Shown here in pieces: positions 31,713 to 38,650 of a stretch of DNA of 38,650 nucleotides; positions within the stretch are counted from its first letter, which is position 1; the number at the start of each line of letters is the position of its first letter. Source of the stretch: Planctomycetota bacterium. Its GTDB lineage: Bacteria > Planctomycetota > Planctomycetia > Pirellulales > Pirellulaceae. Below the pieces are notes generated by a model that made no database searches, was not told where the DNA came from, and saw only the letters and a list, made by a program, of their open reading frames with translations. Location: contig JAFLCP010000003.1 in assembly GCA_017303505.1 (NCBI GenBank), positions 69,429 through 108,078 on the forward strand. The letters run 5' to 3'. Both the position numbers and the translations under genes were made by a program.

Positions 31713-33248
31713 CTATTGCTTTCGTAAACCGGCAGGAACAAAGAAGACTTCTAACCATCCGAACAGGGTTTGGACCAAAAGCGCCATCACAGCAGCGGGA
31801 ATAGCTCCTTGCAAAATCAGAGCTACGTCGGCGAGTCGAATCCCGGTAAGAATCGGTTGCCCATAGCCCCCTGCTCCGATCAAAGCGCCGATCGTTGCTG
31901 TACCGATATTGATTACAGCAGCCGTCTTGATGCCGGACATAATCGATGGAGAGGCTAAAGGAAGTTCAATTTGCAGCAGGCGTCGTTTGGGTGTTAGGCC
32001 GAGCACTTCGGCAGATTCTCGCAATGGTTCTGGAATCTGCTTTAGGCCGGAGTAAGTGCCGCGAACGATCGGCAGCAGACTGTAAAGAAACAACGCAACA
32101 ATCGCCGGTAAGATGCCAAGCCCTAACAGCGGAATCATAAAGACAAGCAGCGCCATCGATGGCAATGTCTGAATGATGCCGATGATTCCGAGGATTGAGT
32201 TCTCAGCTTTGGGAACTTTGTAGGCGATGATCCCAAGTGGTACGGACACCACAATGGCAGCGATTAAGGAAATGACAACAAGGGTGAGATGTTGCAACGT
32301 CGTTAGAGTGAGTCGCGAGAGTAGCCGCCGCCACCACGATGAAGCATCAGTGCGGTCCCATTCCACTTTGATGCCAAGCTGTTTATTGACAAAGTCGCCA
32401 GCTGCATCGAGTTCGCTTTCTTTGTTGACTCGTACCGCCGCATTGAGCAACTTCATTTGTTCATTCGAAATGCGATTGTCAAGTTTCGTCAGCGATTCGA
32501 CGAGTTGTGGATAATCTTTAGCAAGGTCGGCACGATACAAGACGACAGCGTAGTATTTTGGAAAGAAGCCGAGATCATCTTCGAGAATGGCCAGATCATA
32601 AAATTCGATTTCAGCATCCGTCGAGTAGATATCGGTGACATCGAGCGATCCGGAATTGAGACCGCGACAGGCCATTACATGGTCGAGCCCGCGGACATCT
32701 TTGTGAGGAAGTTGGTACGCAGCTTGTAGGCCGGGCCAACCATCGGTGCGGTCGAGAAACTCATCACTAAATCCGATGCGAAGATCGGGCTGAGTCTGTA
32801 GATCGCTAATCTTTTTGATGTTCTTGGTGGTAGCAAGTTTCGAAGGGAGTGCGATGGCGTAAGTGTTGTTAAAGCCAAGATGAGGAGTAATGCCCACATC
32901 CAACGCAGCGAGTTTTTGGCGAACTTCATCATCGCTTGCGTTGGCGGGCAAGTCGAGAATTTCCTTGCGCAACGTGCCAGTGTATTCAACGTACATATCG
33001 ATTTCGCCAGCTAGCAGCGCTTTCCACAAAACTTGCGTTCCACCGAGTTCAGCTCTATGTTCCGCGGTCAGTGAATGGGAACGCGATACGTGACATAAAA
33101 GCTCGCCGAGGATCACCGATTCGGTGAACGACTTCGAGCCAACTTGGATTTGAGGATCTTCCGCGCGAGCTTCCCCACTCTTGGCTAAGGAAACCAAGAA
33201 CAGTGCGATCAGCATGATGGTTGTGCGATTGCAAAGGAGTGGTTTCAT
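31713..33248 (-). CDS. Substrate-binding/permease fusion of a glycine-betaine-type ABC transporter
   Basis: A 511-residue protein from ATG 33248, overlapping the ATPase stop by ATGA. The signal peptide is followed by an OpuAC/ProX-type binding domain (about 30-295: VGSKSFTESVILGELL, AELGGTQVLWKALLAGEIDM, YVEYTG, GFNNTYAIALP, DIYSTDAEI). An OpuB/ProW-type permease (about 310-505) follows, with about five helices and the ATPase-docking loop ESAEVLGLTPKRRLLQIELP. Substrates in this family include glycine betaine, choline, carnitine and, for EgtU-type members, ergothioneine. Binding-domain-first fusion means one polypeptide anchors its own receptor. Which ligand is bound cannot be told from the sequence alone. 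Confidence 0.9.
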   Translation of the reverse strand: MKPLLCNRTTIMLIALFLVSLAKSGEARAEDPQIQVGSKSFTESVILGELLCHVSRSHSLTAEHRAELGGTQVLWKALLAGEIDMYVEYTGTLRKEILDLPANASDDEVRQKLAALDVGITPHLGFNNTYAIALPSKLATTKNIKKISDLQTQPDLRIGFSDEFLDRTDGWPGLQAAYQLPHKDVRGLDHVMACRGLNSGSLDVTDIYSTDAEIEFYDLAILEDDLGFFPKYYAVVLYRADLAKDYPQLVESLTKLDNRISNEQMKLLNAAVRVNKESELDAAGDFVNKQLGIKVEWDRTDASSWWRRLLSRLTLTTLQHLTLVVISLIAAIVVSVPLGIIAYKVPKAENSILGIIGIIQTLPSMALLVFMIPLLGLGILPAIVALFLYSLLPIVRGTYSGLKQIPEPLRESAEVLGLTPKRRLLQIELPLASPSIMSGIKTAAVINIGTATIGALIGAGGYGQPILTGIRLADVALILQGAIPAAVMALLVQTLFGWLEVFFVPAGLRKQ

Positions 33249-33988
33249 AAAGTCGCCTCGAAACGGGGAATACGTTGAGCTTTAAGGAAGGAAGTTACAT
33301 AGGGACTAGCAGGTGAGGTGGCCATGTCTTGCAGGGTTCCTTTTTGTAGGATCTTGCCCCCATACAACAAGCAGATGGTGTCGCCGAAAAACTCTGCTTC
33401 ACCGAGATCATGTGTGACCATGACAACCGTTTTATTGAGCGTACGAAAGATTTGTCTGAGGTCTTCTTGAAGTTCAAAACGAACCATCGGGTCAAGGGCA
33501 CCCATCGGTTCGTCCAAGAGAATTGCGTCAGGCTCCAATATCAACGCTCGCATGATTCCCACTCGTTGGCGTTGGCCTCCTGATATCTGTTGAGGAAACC
33601 GATGGCGAGTTTCTTTCGGTAGCCGAGTTAAATCCATCAATTCATCAATGCGCTGATCGATGCGAGTTTGATTCCATTCCAGTTGCTTGGGCATCAAACT
33701 GAGATTTTGAGCTACGGTGAGATGAGGAAATAGACCACCATCCTGAATCACGTAGCCCATACGTAAACGTTGGCTGGGTAGAGTTTGTGGAGTGAGAAAT
33801 TCGTTTGCGAAGCGGATGGTTCCACCATCGGGTTTGAGGAGCCCGACTAACATCCTCAGTAGCGTGCTTTTGCCGCAACCGCTTGGGCCGATGAGGACGG
33901 TTGATGCCCCCTGCTCCATTCTAAGCGTTGTCGGCTGTAACACGCAAAGTTCGCCGAAGGACTTGGTGACATCAGTGAGTTCGAACAT
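33245..33988 (-). CDS. Osmoprotectant-type ABC transporter ATP-binding protein
   Basis: A 247-residue ATPase from ATG 33988. Walker A is GPSGCGKST (34-42), the Q-loop glutamine is Q82, the signature is ISGGQRQRVGI (135-145), Walker B is AILLDEP (155-161), the D-loop is GALDP and the switch histidine is in VTHD. There is no CBS-domain extension, so it is the short OpuBA/OpuCA kind. It drives the fusion permease encoded directly downstream with a 4-bp overlap. It starts 21 bp after the acyltransferase gene, indicating one operon. Confidence 0.93.
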   Translation of the reverse strand: MFELTDVTKSFGELCVLQPTTLRMEQGASTVLIGPSGCGKSTLLRMLVGLLKPDGGTIRFANEFLTPQTLPSQRLRMGYVIQDGGLFPHLTVAQNLSLMPKQLEWNQTRIDQRIDELMDLTRLPKETRHRFPQQISGGQRQRVGIMRALILEPDAILLDEPMGALDPMVRFELQEDLRQIFRTLNKTVVMVTHDLGEAEFFGDTICLLYGGKILQKGTLQDMATSPASPYVTSFLKAQRIPRFEATL

Positions 33989-34009
33989 GAATCACGATCC
34001 GTTAATGGA

Positions 34010-35206
34010 TTAGGTGTTTAGGGTTGACTGGGCAAGCCGATTTAAGATCTCTTGGACTTGTTGTTGCCACTTTGAAGATAAGTCGGCTGGACTCGGTGAA
34101 TTAGCTTTGTCGCTCGGTACTAAATTCGGTGGTCCAAATTCGACGATCACTTTTCGTGGAGCTCGCACGGTTGGATAAGTGACTTTCAGTAGGTCTTCTT
34201 CAAGTTTATCGACTGTTTCCGCGATACGTTCAGGAGTTGGGTCTGCGACGAGGTAATCACCGCGATAGCTGTAGAGTTGCGTTGCCAGGAACATGTCATC
34301 CATATCTCGTTGAGCACGCAATTGGTCGTTGAATGAAAGCGGTCCATTCTTTTGCATCCCAATGATACGGCGTCTTATTTCCGCGATGCGATCTGAAGGT
34401 AAACGGCCTGGATTCTTGATTTCATATTTCTTTTCATGTCGCATTAACACTTCTTCAAGGAGCGAGTGGATGCGTTGCGGCAGATTACCGGATTGCACTG
34501 AGCCAAGAACCTCACATTCCTTTAACGCTAATGCGGCTGAGGCAATACGCAGAATACGTTCAACCGTTGGAAGGTCTGGGTTGGGTGTCCAAAGCAAACG
34601 ACGTTCGAGTGCATCGAGAGTTTTTAGGACACTGGGGATTGGATCGTCGAGATATTTGGCTCGCAGGGCGACAGGGATAGCGGAGACGGGCCGCTGTGCT
34701 TTGCGGGCGGCGGCCATGGCAATTGCTGCTGCCCCTTCACGGAAAGGAGTGACATGATCGTTGGTGTGATAAATATCGCCTTCGGGAAAGATCACCAAAG
34801 GATGGGGCCGGTTCTGAAGAATGTCGACGGCTGTCTTGAACGATTCGGTATCCACTCCTTCGCGATTAACGCTGAAGCAACCGTTCTTTTGCATGACCCA
34901 TTGTTGCCAAGGCGTCGAGATACCGAATACCTGCCAGGCGGTCATTATGTAGAAGGGTGTGGTGAGCTGATCGGACGCTCGCAGAAGACAATAAGAATCA
35001 AAGTGAAACGAGTGATTAGGAGTGATGAGAACGCCGTGACTGTTGTCGATTGCGCGGGCTAAGTGGTCGACGTTTCGCAGTTCGACTTCGACAATCTGAT
35101 TGCGGCTGAGGTCGCGGTCGCGCATGTGCCGAAAGCAGCGGCAGAACCAGGGTGTGAGCTTTGGGGCCCAAAACCGAGGTGGCGTTTGATACGGTTGGGA
35201 GTTCAT
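34010..35206 (-). CDS. PlsC-type glycerolipid acyltransferase
   Basis: A 398-residue protein from ATG 35206. Motif I is NHSFHFDS (N64, H65, D70; the H-X4-D charge relay) and motif III is FPEGDIYH (140-147), with conserved PFREGAAAIAMAAARKA and VSAIPVALRAKYL afterwards. The C-terminal 180 residues are longer than in standard PlsC (about 240 residues) and helical. No transmembrane span is obvious, so it is probably membrane-associated. It transfers an acyl group to a lysophospholipid or related acceptor. It is first in the operon with the osmoprotectant ABC genes, an unexpected partner. Confidence 0.87.
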   Translation of the reverse strand: MNSQPYQTPPRFWAPKLTPWFCRCFRHMRDRDLSRNQIVEVELRNVDHLARAIDNSHGVLITPNHSFHFDSYCLLRASDQLTTPFYIMTAWQVFGISTPWQQWVMQKNGCFSVNREGVDTESFKTAVDILQNRPHPLVIFPEGDIYHTNDHVTPFREGAAAIAMAAARKAQRPVSAIPVALRAKYLDDPIPSVLKTLDALERRLLWTPNPDLPTVERILRIASAALALKECEVLGSVQSGNLPQRIHSLLEEVLMRHEKKYEIKNPGRLPSDRIAEIRRRIIGMQKNGPLSFNDQLRAQRDMDDMFLATQLYSYRGDYLVADPTPERIAETVDKLEEDLLKVTYPTVRAPRKVIVEFGPPNLVPSDKANSPSPADLSSKWQQQVQEILNRLAQSTLNT

Positions 35207-35253
35207 GGCCGTTGATTAGCGAAGGCAGGGAAGCAGGGAATGCGGATAAAGAT

Positions 35254-35272
35254 ACCGCAGGTGGCCCTGCTT
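35254..35272 (-). terminator. Weak hairpin downstream of mntR
   Basis: On the minus strand GCAGG-GCCA-CCTGC is followed by GGTATCTTT. Its short stem and poor T-run make it a doubtful terminator in the 113-bp gap between mntR and the acyltransferase gene. Confidence 0.3.
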
Positions 35273-35319
35273 GACGCATAACGAACCGAATTTAGGCCAA
35301 AAAGTCTTTTTTGGTCTGC

Positions 35320-35853
35320 TCAGCCCCGTTTGGTATTGCGAGAAGCGGTGGACTTTTTCAGTTTGGAGGTATTTTGCGCGATATGTCGGTCCATGGCTTG
35401 CAATGTTTCTGGGCTGCAGTGGTGCTCGATTCCTTCAGCATCGATTTGAGCGGTTTCAGCGGAAACGCCCAAGGAAAGAAGGAAGTTAAGCACGGTCTCG
35501 TGGCGTAAGCGGCAGCGTTCAGCCAATTGTTTCCCGGCATCAGTAAGCAAAACTGGGCCGTAGGGCTCTACATCAACCCAACCATCCCGCTTGAGTCGAG
35601 CAATGGTTCGGTTCACCGTAACGCTGCTTACCGCAAACGTTCTGGCCAAATCGATGACGCGGCAATGCCCGCTCTGGGAGGCGATTTGGGCTACTGCCTC
35701 GACATAGTCTTCGGCGGTTTCCGATGAGTGGTCCCGTCGCGCAGCGGCAAACGGATTGTCCTTATTCCCGGGCCGACTTTTGGTAGTGCCGGCAGGTTGG
35801 TCGTTGGAAATTGGAGAGTTTCGTTTGGTTTTGTGGGGGAGAGATTTCTTCAT
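35320..35853 (-). CDS. mntR: Manganese-responsive regulator MntR (DtxR family)
   Basis: A 177-residue protein from ATG 35853; an ATG three codons and a GTG eight codons upstream are alternatives. Residues 1-42 are a basic, disordered tail. The winged helix is at about 46-110 (AEDYVEAVAQIA, FAVSSVTVNRTIARLKRDG, VLLTDAGKQLA) and the dimer/metal domain at 112-155. All six metal ligands of B. subtilis MntR have counterparts: D49, E52, H118, E140, E143 and H144. A TATAAT (minus strand, 35866-35861) sits so close that transcription would begin about one base before ATG 35853, suggesting a leaderless mRNA. Two operator-like sites lie upstream, so autoregulation by Mn2+ is likely. Confidence 0.9.
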   Translation of the reverse strand: MKKSLPHKTKRNSPISNDQPAGTTKSRPGNKDNPFAAARRDHSSETAEDYVEAVAQIASQSGHCRVIDLARTFAVSSVTVNRTIARLKRDGWVDVEPYGPVLLTDAGKQLAERCRLRHETVLNFLLSLGVSAETAQIDAEGIEHHCSPETLQAMDRHIAQNTSKLKKSTASRNTKRG

Positions 35854-35860
35854 GTAGTTC

Positions 35861-35866
35861 ATTATA
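35861..35866 (-). promoter_or_regulatory. Candidate -10 box for mntR
   Basis: TATAAT on the minus strand. The matching -35 window (about 35884-35889) lies inside operator-like box 1. The predicted start of transcription, about 35854, nearly coincides with ATG 35853. Confidence 0.5.
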
Positions 35867-35879
35867 TCACTTGACACAG

Positions 35880-35897
35880 TTTTAGCCTAAGCTAAAA
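35880..35897. promoter_or_regulatory. MntR-box-like operator 1
   Basis: TTTTAGCCTAAGCTAAAA: perfect 7-bp inverted repeats with a 4-bp centre. It fits the DtxR/MntR operator style (TTAGCCTWRGCTAA) and overlaps the probable -35 region of mntR. Confidence 0.75.
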
Positions 35898-35912
35898 ATG
35901 GAAGTGAAAATG

Positions 35913-35926
35913 TTAGCCTTGGCTAA
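35913..35926. promoter_or_regulatory. MntR-box-like operator 2
   Basis: TTAGCCTTGGCTAA, perfect 6-bp arms. It matches box 1 at 12 of 14 positions and its centre is 31 bp (about three helical turns) away, so both would face the same side of the DNA. Confidence 0.72.
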
Positions 35927-36081
35927 AACCTGCCCGGTTAGCTGGCTTCGAGCCTAACGAGAAATTTGTTATTCGCCATTACTATAGTGTGGGGCGAACG
36001 CTGACGATCCTTGAGTGTTGGCGGTCGTTTGGGTTCTGCGATCAATGGAAATTTATGGTGATATGGTAGGTAGAGCGAAAT

Positions 36082-37203
36082 ATGCACATTAGGCAAGTCA
36101 CGTCCTCTCGAAATCCACTCACGTCCACGCGGGTAATGGGGCGGTTACCAGGCTTTACGTTAGTTGAGCTATTGGTCGTGATCGCCATTATCGGCATATT
36201 GGTTGGTTTGTTATTACCTGCAGTGCAGTCGGCTCGTGAAGCCGCTCGACGGGCACAATGCGTGAACAATTTGAAGCAGATAGGATTAGCGTTTCATAAT
36301 TACGAAGGAACGCACAAGAGGCTTCCAGCGGGTTATGTCTCCTATCGCACGAACAATGGATCTGGGCCTGGTTGGGCGCGGATCGATGCGACTACTTGGG
36401 ATGCTGCTCCAGGTTGGGGATGGGGGATGTTGCTGCTGCCTTACTTGGAGCAGACTGGTCTAGCGAATCAATTGCAGCCGACACGGCCAATTTGGGACCC
36501 AGCGTATCAACAATTGATTCAAACCCAAATTCCTGCTTTTTTGTGCCCATCTGTATCGGGAAGTCGAGATCCATTTGTTGTGCGTGACCAAGCCGGCGCG
36601 CCTCTAACAATTTATGGATCGGCAATTACTTTGGGACGCTCCAACTATGTGGCCAATCATGGTCAAGAATCTTGTTGGGGTGATTGCAGTTCTTCGACCA
36701 TGTTCACAGTCTTTAGCGACATTCGGACGGGGGCGACACGTCAGGTCTCGGTTTTAGGTGATACGGGACGTGTGGCGGACGGCCCGTTCTTTCGAAACTC
36801 GGGAACGAAATTCGCTTCAGTCGTAGATGGACTATCCAGCACCATTTTTGTGGGCGAGCACTCCTCGAAATTGAGCGATAAAACTTGGGTAGGCGTCGTG
36901 CCAGGTGCATATGTGCAGCCCCGTTTGATTACCCCGGAAAACGTTACCGAAACCGCAGCAACTCTTGTGTTTTGCCACTCAGGGCCCGCGGGTGGAGAGC
37001 TTGATATCACGGGCTATCCGATTTTTCATCCAGTGAATTTTCCGGCGCTACATGTTTGCCAAATGTTTTCCGAGCATCCTGGTGGGGGAAATATTCTGTT
37101 TGGTGATGGCTCTGTTCGGTTCATCAATTCGACCATCGACATTTATGTCTTCGCATTTCTATCCAGTATGAATGAAGGTGAATCAGTCGAGGTTCAGGAA
37201 TAG
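36082..37203 (+). CDS. DUF1559 protein with type IV pilin-like N-terminus
   Basis: A 373-residue protein from ATG 36082; ATG 36136 is a possible alternative. The prepilin-peptidase site is G24-F25, followed by [20 protein letters not shown] with the conserved glutamate at +5 (E29). The DUF1559 (SBP_bac_10) signature follows: [20 protein letters not shown] and GLAFHNYE, and the domain ends with [17 protein letters not shown] near the C-terminus. These proteins are heavily amplified in planctomycetes and presumed to be exported pseudopilins; the function is unknown. The gene is divergent from mntR and shares its upstream region. Confidence 0.93.
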   Translation: MHIRQVTSSRNPLTSTRVMGRLPGFTLVELLVVIAIIGILVGLLLPAVQSAREAARRAQCVNNLKQIGLAFHNYEGTHKRLPAGYVSYRTNNGSGPGWARIDATTWDAAPGWGWGMLLLPYLEQTGLANQLQPTRPIWDPAYQQLIQTQIPAFLCPSVSGSRDPFVVRDQAGAPLTIYGSAITLGRSNYVANHGQESCWGDCSSSTMFTVFSDIRTGATRQVSVLGDTGRVADGPFFRNSGTKFASVVDGLSSTIFVGEHSSKLSDKTWVGVVPGAYVQPRLITPENVTETAATLVFCHSGPAGGELDITGYPIFHPVNFPALHVCQMFSEHPGGGNILFGDGSVRFINSTIDIYVFAFLSSMNEGESVEVQE

Positions 37204-37207
37204 ATTG

Positions 37208-37558
37208 ATGACCAAGACAAAGTCAGCCGATGCGTCGACGAGAAACTGGTGGATTGCAATCGCGTTTTGCCTTGCTTCTGTGTTCGTTTTGGTGATCTAT
37301 CTCACCAGCGGTTATGGGGAAATTTCAACGCAAGCCTATCAGTACGCTCGTTCGCTCTACACCGTGTTTAATCAGAAAGATAACGCGCGGCTTGAAAAAG
37401 TCGTACAAATGATCGAAGCCGATCATAAATCGCAAAAGCTCAGCGATCGAGATCATAACTATCTCATGGGCTTAGTTCAGATGGCCAAGAACGGAAAGTG
37501 GAACGATGCACAAGAACGGATAAGAAGTTTGCTAGAGGCACAAGTTAAGACCGAATGA
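37208..37558 (+). CDS. Small membrane-anchored partner of the DUF1559 protein
   Basis: A 116-residue protein from ATG 37208, with AGGA eight bases upstream inside the end of the DUF1559 gene and only 4 bp between the genes. One transmembrane helix is at about 15-34 (WWIAIAFCLASVFVLVIYL). The soluble part is helical and charged (ARLEKVVQMIEADHKSQKLS, GKWNDAQERIRSLLE). Similar small proteins follow DUF1559 genes in other planctomycetes, as far as I recall. No activity known. Confidence 0.8.
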   Translation: MTKTKSADASTRNWWIAIAFCLASVFVLVIYLTSGYGEISTQAYQYARSLYTVFNQKDNARLEKVVQMIEADHKSQKLSDRDHNYLMGLVQMAKNGKWNDAQERIRSLLEAQVKTE

Positions 37559-37616
37559 AACTTGGCGTTGAATTCTCGCCGAGGGGCATGTAGTCAATAG
37601 GTTTCTCCATTGCTTA

Positions 37617-37680
37617 GCTAGTAAACAGTTTGGCTAGTAAGCAGTTTGGCCAACAAGCAGATTAGCCTGCAAGCGATTAC
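37617..37680 (+). repeat. 16-bp tandem repeat, four decaying copies
   Basis: GCTAGTAAACAGTTTG (37617), GCTAGTAAGCAGTTTG (37633), GCCAACAAGCAGATTA (37649) and a fourth at 37665 (GCCTGCAAGCGATTAC) run head to tail. They fill much of the gap between the two convergent genes. Confidence 0.75.
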
Positions 37681-37708
37681 GGCGATTCGAGCTGTAAGGA
37701 TGTGATAC

Positions 37709-38650
37709 CTAATTCGAATGTCGTAGTTTCCAAACAAGCTTATGTAGTTCCATCATTGGGATGATAAAAAATGCCACTCCGATAGCGACCATCCAACTGG
37801 TGAGAGAGATGGGTTCTGTTCCAAGAATGTTCTGAAGAAAAGGGACGTACATCGCTAGTAAATGAATGGAAAAAGCGGCAATTGTGCCATAAAACAACAG
37901 CGGACTTCTTAGCGGCGAAAGCGCGAAAGCCGATTTGGTTTCGGATCTGCAATTGCCCACGTGGAGATTTTCAAAAAGCACCATTACGAGCAAGAGCAAA
38001 TTTCTGGCTTGCTCAACGCTCCAGCCATTGTTGAGTGCAAAGCTAAAGAGTGTAAAGCCACCTATGCCGACGGTGAGCACCGAGAGAACCATACGTTCGA
38101 GCATCAGCCGATTAAAGATCGGTTCACTCGGCGGTCGAGGTGGATGTTTAAGGCTATCGCCTTCACCAGGCTCAAATGCCAAGGCCACACTTTGAATTCC
38201 ATCCGTGACCAGATTGAGCCAGAGCAATTGGACTGGCAGCAGCGGTATTGGGTGTCCTGTGACAACAGCCAATAGGACCATCAAAAGTTCGGCCGCTCCG
38301 AGCGAGACGAGCAGAAAGGTCACTTTGCGAATGTTGTCATAGGCAATTCGCCCTTCTTCGATACCAGCAACAATGGAGCGGAAATTGTCGTCGCTGATAA
38401 CAAGTTCGGCAGCTTCACGCGCGACGTCCGTCCCCGACTTCCCCATGGCAACACCGATATTCGCCACCTGAAGTGCCGGCGCATCGTTTGCACCGTCACC
38501 GGTGACAGCCACAAAGTGTCCTGCTTCTCTAGCTGCGTTTACGATGTTCAGCTTTTGACGTGGAGATACTCGCGCGAAGACTCGTACTCGTTGAACAATC
38601 TCCTTGAGTTCGGCGGGCGTTTTTCCTTCAAGTTCATTAGCCGTGATGAC
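37709..38650 (-). CDS. Cation-transporting P-type ATPase, Ca2+ type (C-terminal part)
   Basis: Frame open to the right edge; 313 C-terminal residues are visible and the N-terminus is outside. Visible features: VFARVSPRQKLNIVNAA, the hinge motif VTGDGANDAPAL, AMGKSGTDVAREAAELVISD, then membrane helices with LLWLNLVTDGIQSVALAFEP. In SERCA-type pumps the N, T and D of this NLVTDG helix bind calcium. Four more helices complete the membrane part, and the protein ends HKLVWKLRHSN. It would pump Ca2+, or possibly Mn2+ as Pmr1 relatives do, from the cytosol. The nearby MntR gene makes Mn2+ worth considering, although no operator is seen within the window for this gene. Confidence 0.9.
   Translation of the reverse strand, partial: VITANELEGKTPAELKEIVQRVRVFARVSPRQKLNIVNAAREAGHFVAVTGDGANDAPALQVANIGVAMGKSGTDVAREAAELVISDDNFRSIVAGIEEGRIAYDNIRKVTFLLVSLGAAELLMVLLAVVTGHPIPLLPVQLLWLNLVTDGIQSVALAFEPGEGDSLKHPPRPPSEPIFNRLMLERMVLSVLTVGIGGFTLFSFALNNGWSVEQARNLLLLVMVLFENLHVGNCRSETKSAFALSPLRSPLLFYGTIAAFSIHLLAMYVPFLQNILGTEPISLTSWMVAIGVAFFIIPMMELHKLVWKLRHSN

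Noticed and set aside
30505-31758. Longer hydrolase starting at 31758, overlapping the transporter gene
   Set aside because: Only ATG 31593 yields a signal peptide; the earlier part overlaps the 3' end of the transporter fusion gene.

Overview
The window looks like a chromosomal segment of a planctomycete, probably of the Pirellulales. The grounds are gene families typical of that phylum: a Tat-exported DUF1501 protein next to a DUF1549/DUF1553 protein with a planctomycete-type cytochrome c domain, a PVC-type haem-binding domain protein at the left edge, a DUF1559 pseudopilin-like protein with a small membrane partner, and intergenic space filled with dispersed and tandem repeats. Most genes lie on the minus strand. 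There is one tRNA gene, tRNA-Pro(CGG), and no rRNA, CRISPR array or intact transposase that I can see.

Layout. Positions 1-1450 hold the N-terminal part of a four-haem c-type cytochrome. Positions 1.5-9.1 kb are an accessory region: a small cupin, a membrane/ankyrin gene pair, a cassette-like hypothetical gene flanked by a 10-bp inverted repeat and followed by an attC-like hairpin, an SDR oxidoreductase, small membrane proteins, gene remnants and at least four repeat families. Positions 9.1-16 kb carry a TPR protein, a large cupin-like protein of unknown role, the tRNA, a TlpA-like thioredoxin and a Sir2 deacylase, separated by repeat-rich gaps. The last gap is a four-unit 131-bp tandem array that supplies the stop codon of glcF.

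Positions 16.1-22.3 kb form a tight operon reading leuB, aldehyde dehydrogenase, a GlcD-GlcE fusion, then glcF. The last three could oxidise an aldehyde to a 2-hydroxyacid and then to a 2-oxoacid, for example glycolaldehyde to glycolate to glyoxylate. Positions 22.5-26.6 kb hold the DUF1549/DUF1553 and DUF1501 pair.

Positions 26.7-29.6 kb are a lipid-modification locus. A diacylglycerol-kinase-family gene is divergent from a CarF/TMEM189-like plasmanylethanolamine desaturase, whose 3' end overlaps a sterol-desaturase/AGMO-like hydroxylase. A roughly 0.44-kb imperfect tandem duplication follows and includes a copy of the hydroxylase 3' end.

Positions 30.5-35.2 kb (minus strand) read PlsC acyltransferase, an osmoprotectant-type ABC ATPase, a substrate-binding/permease fusion, then an alkaline-phosphatase-superfamily hydrolase. 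Positions 35.3-37.6 kb have an MntR regulator with two well-formed MntR-box-like operators, divergent from the DUF1559 operon. The right edge cuts a Ca2+-type P-type ATPase.
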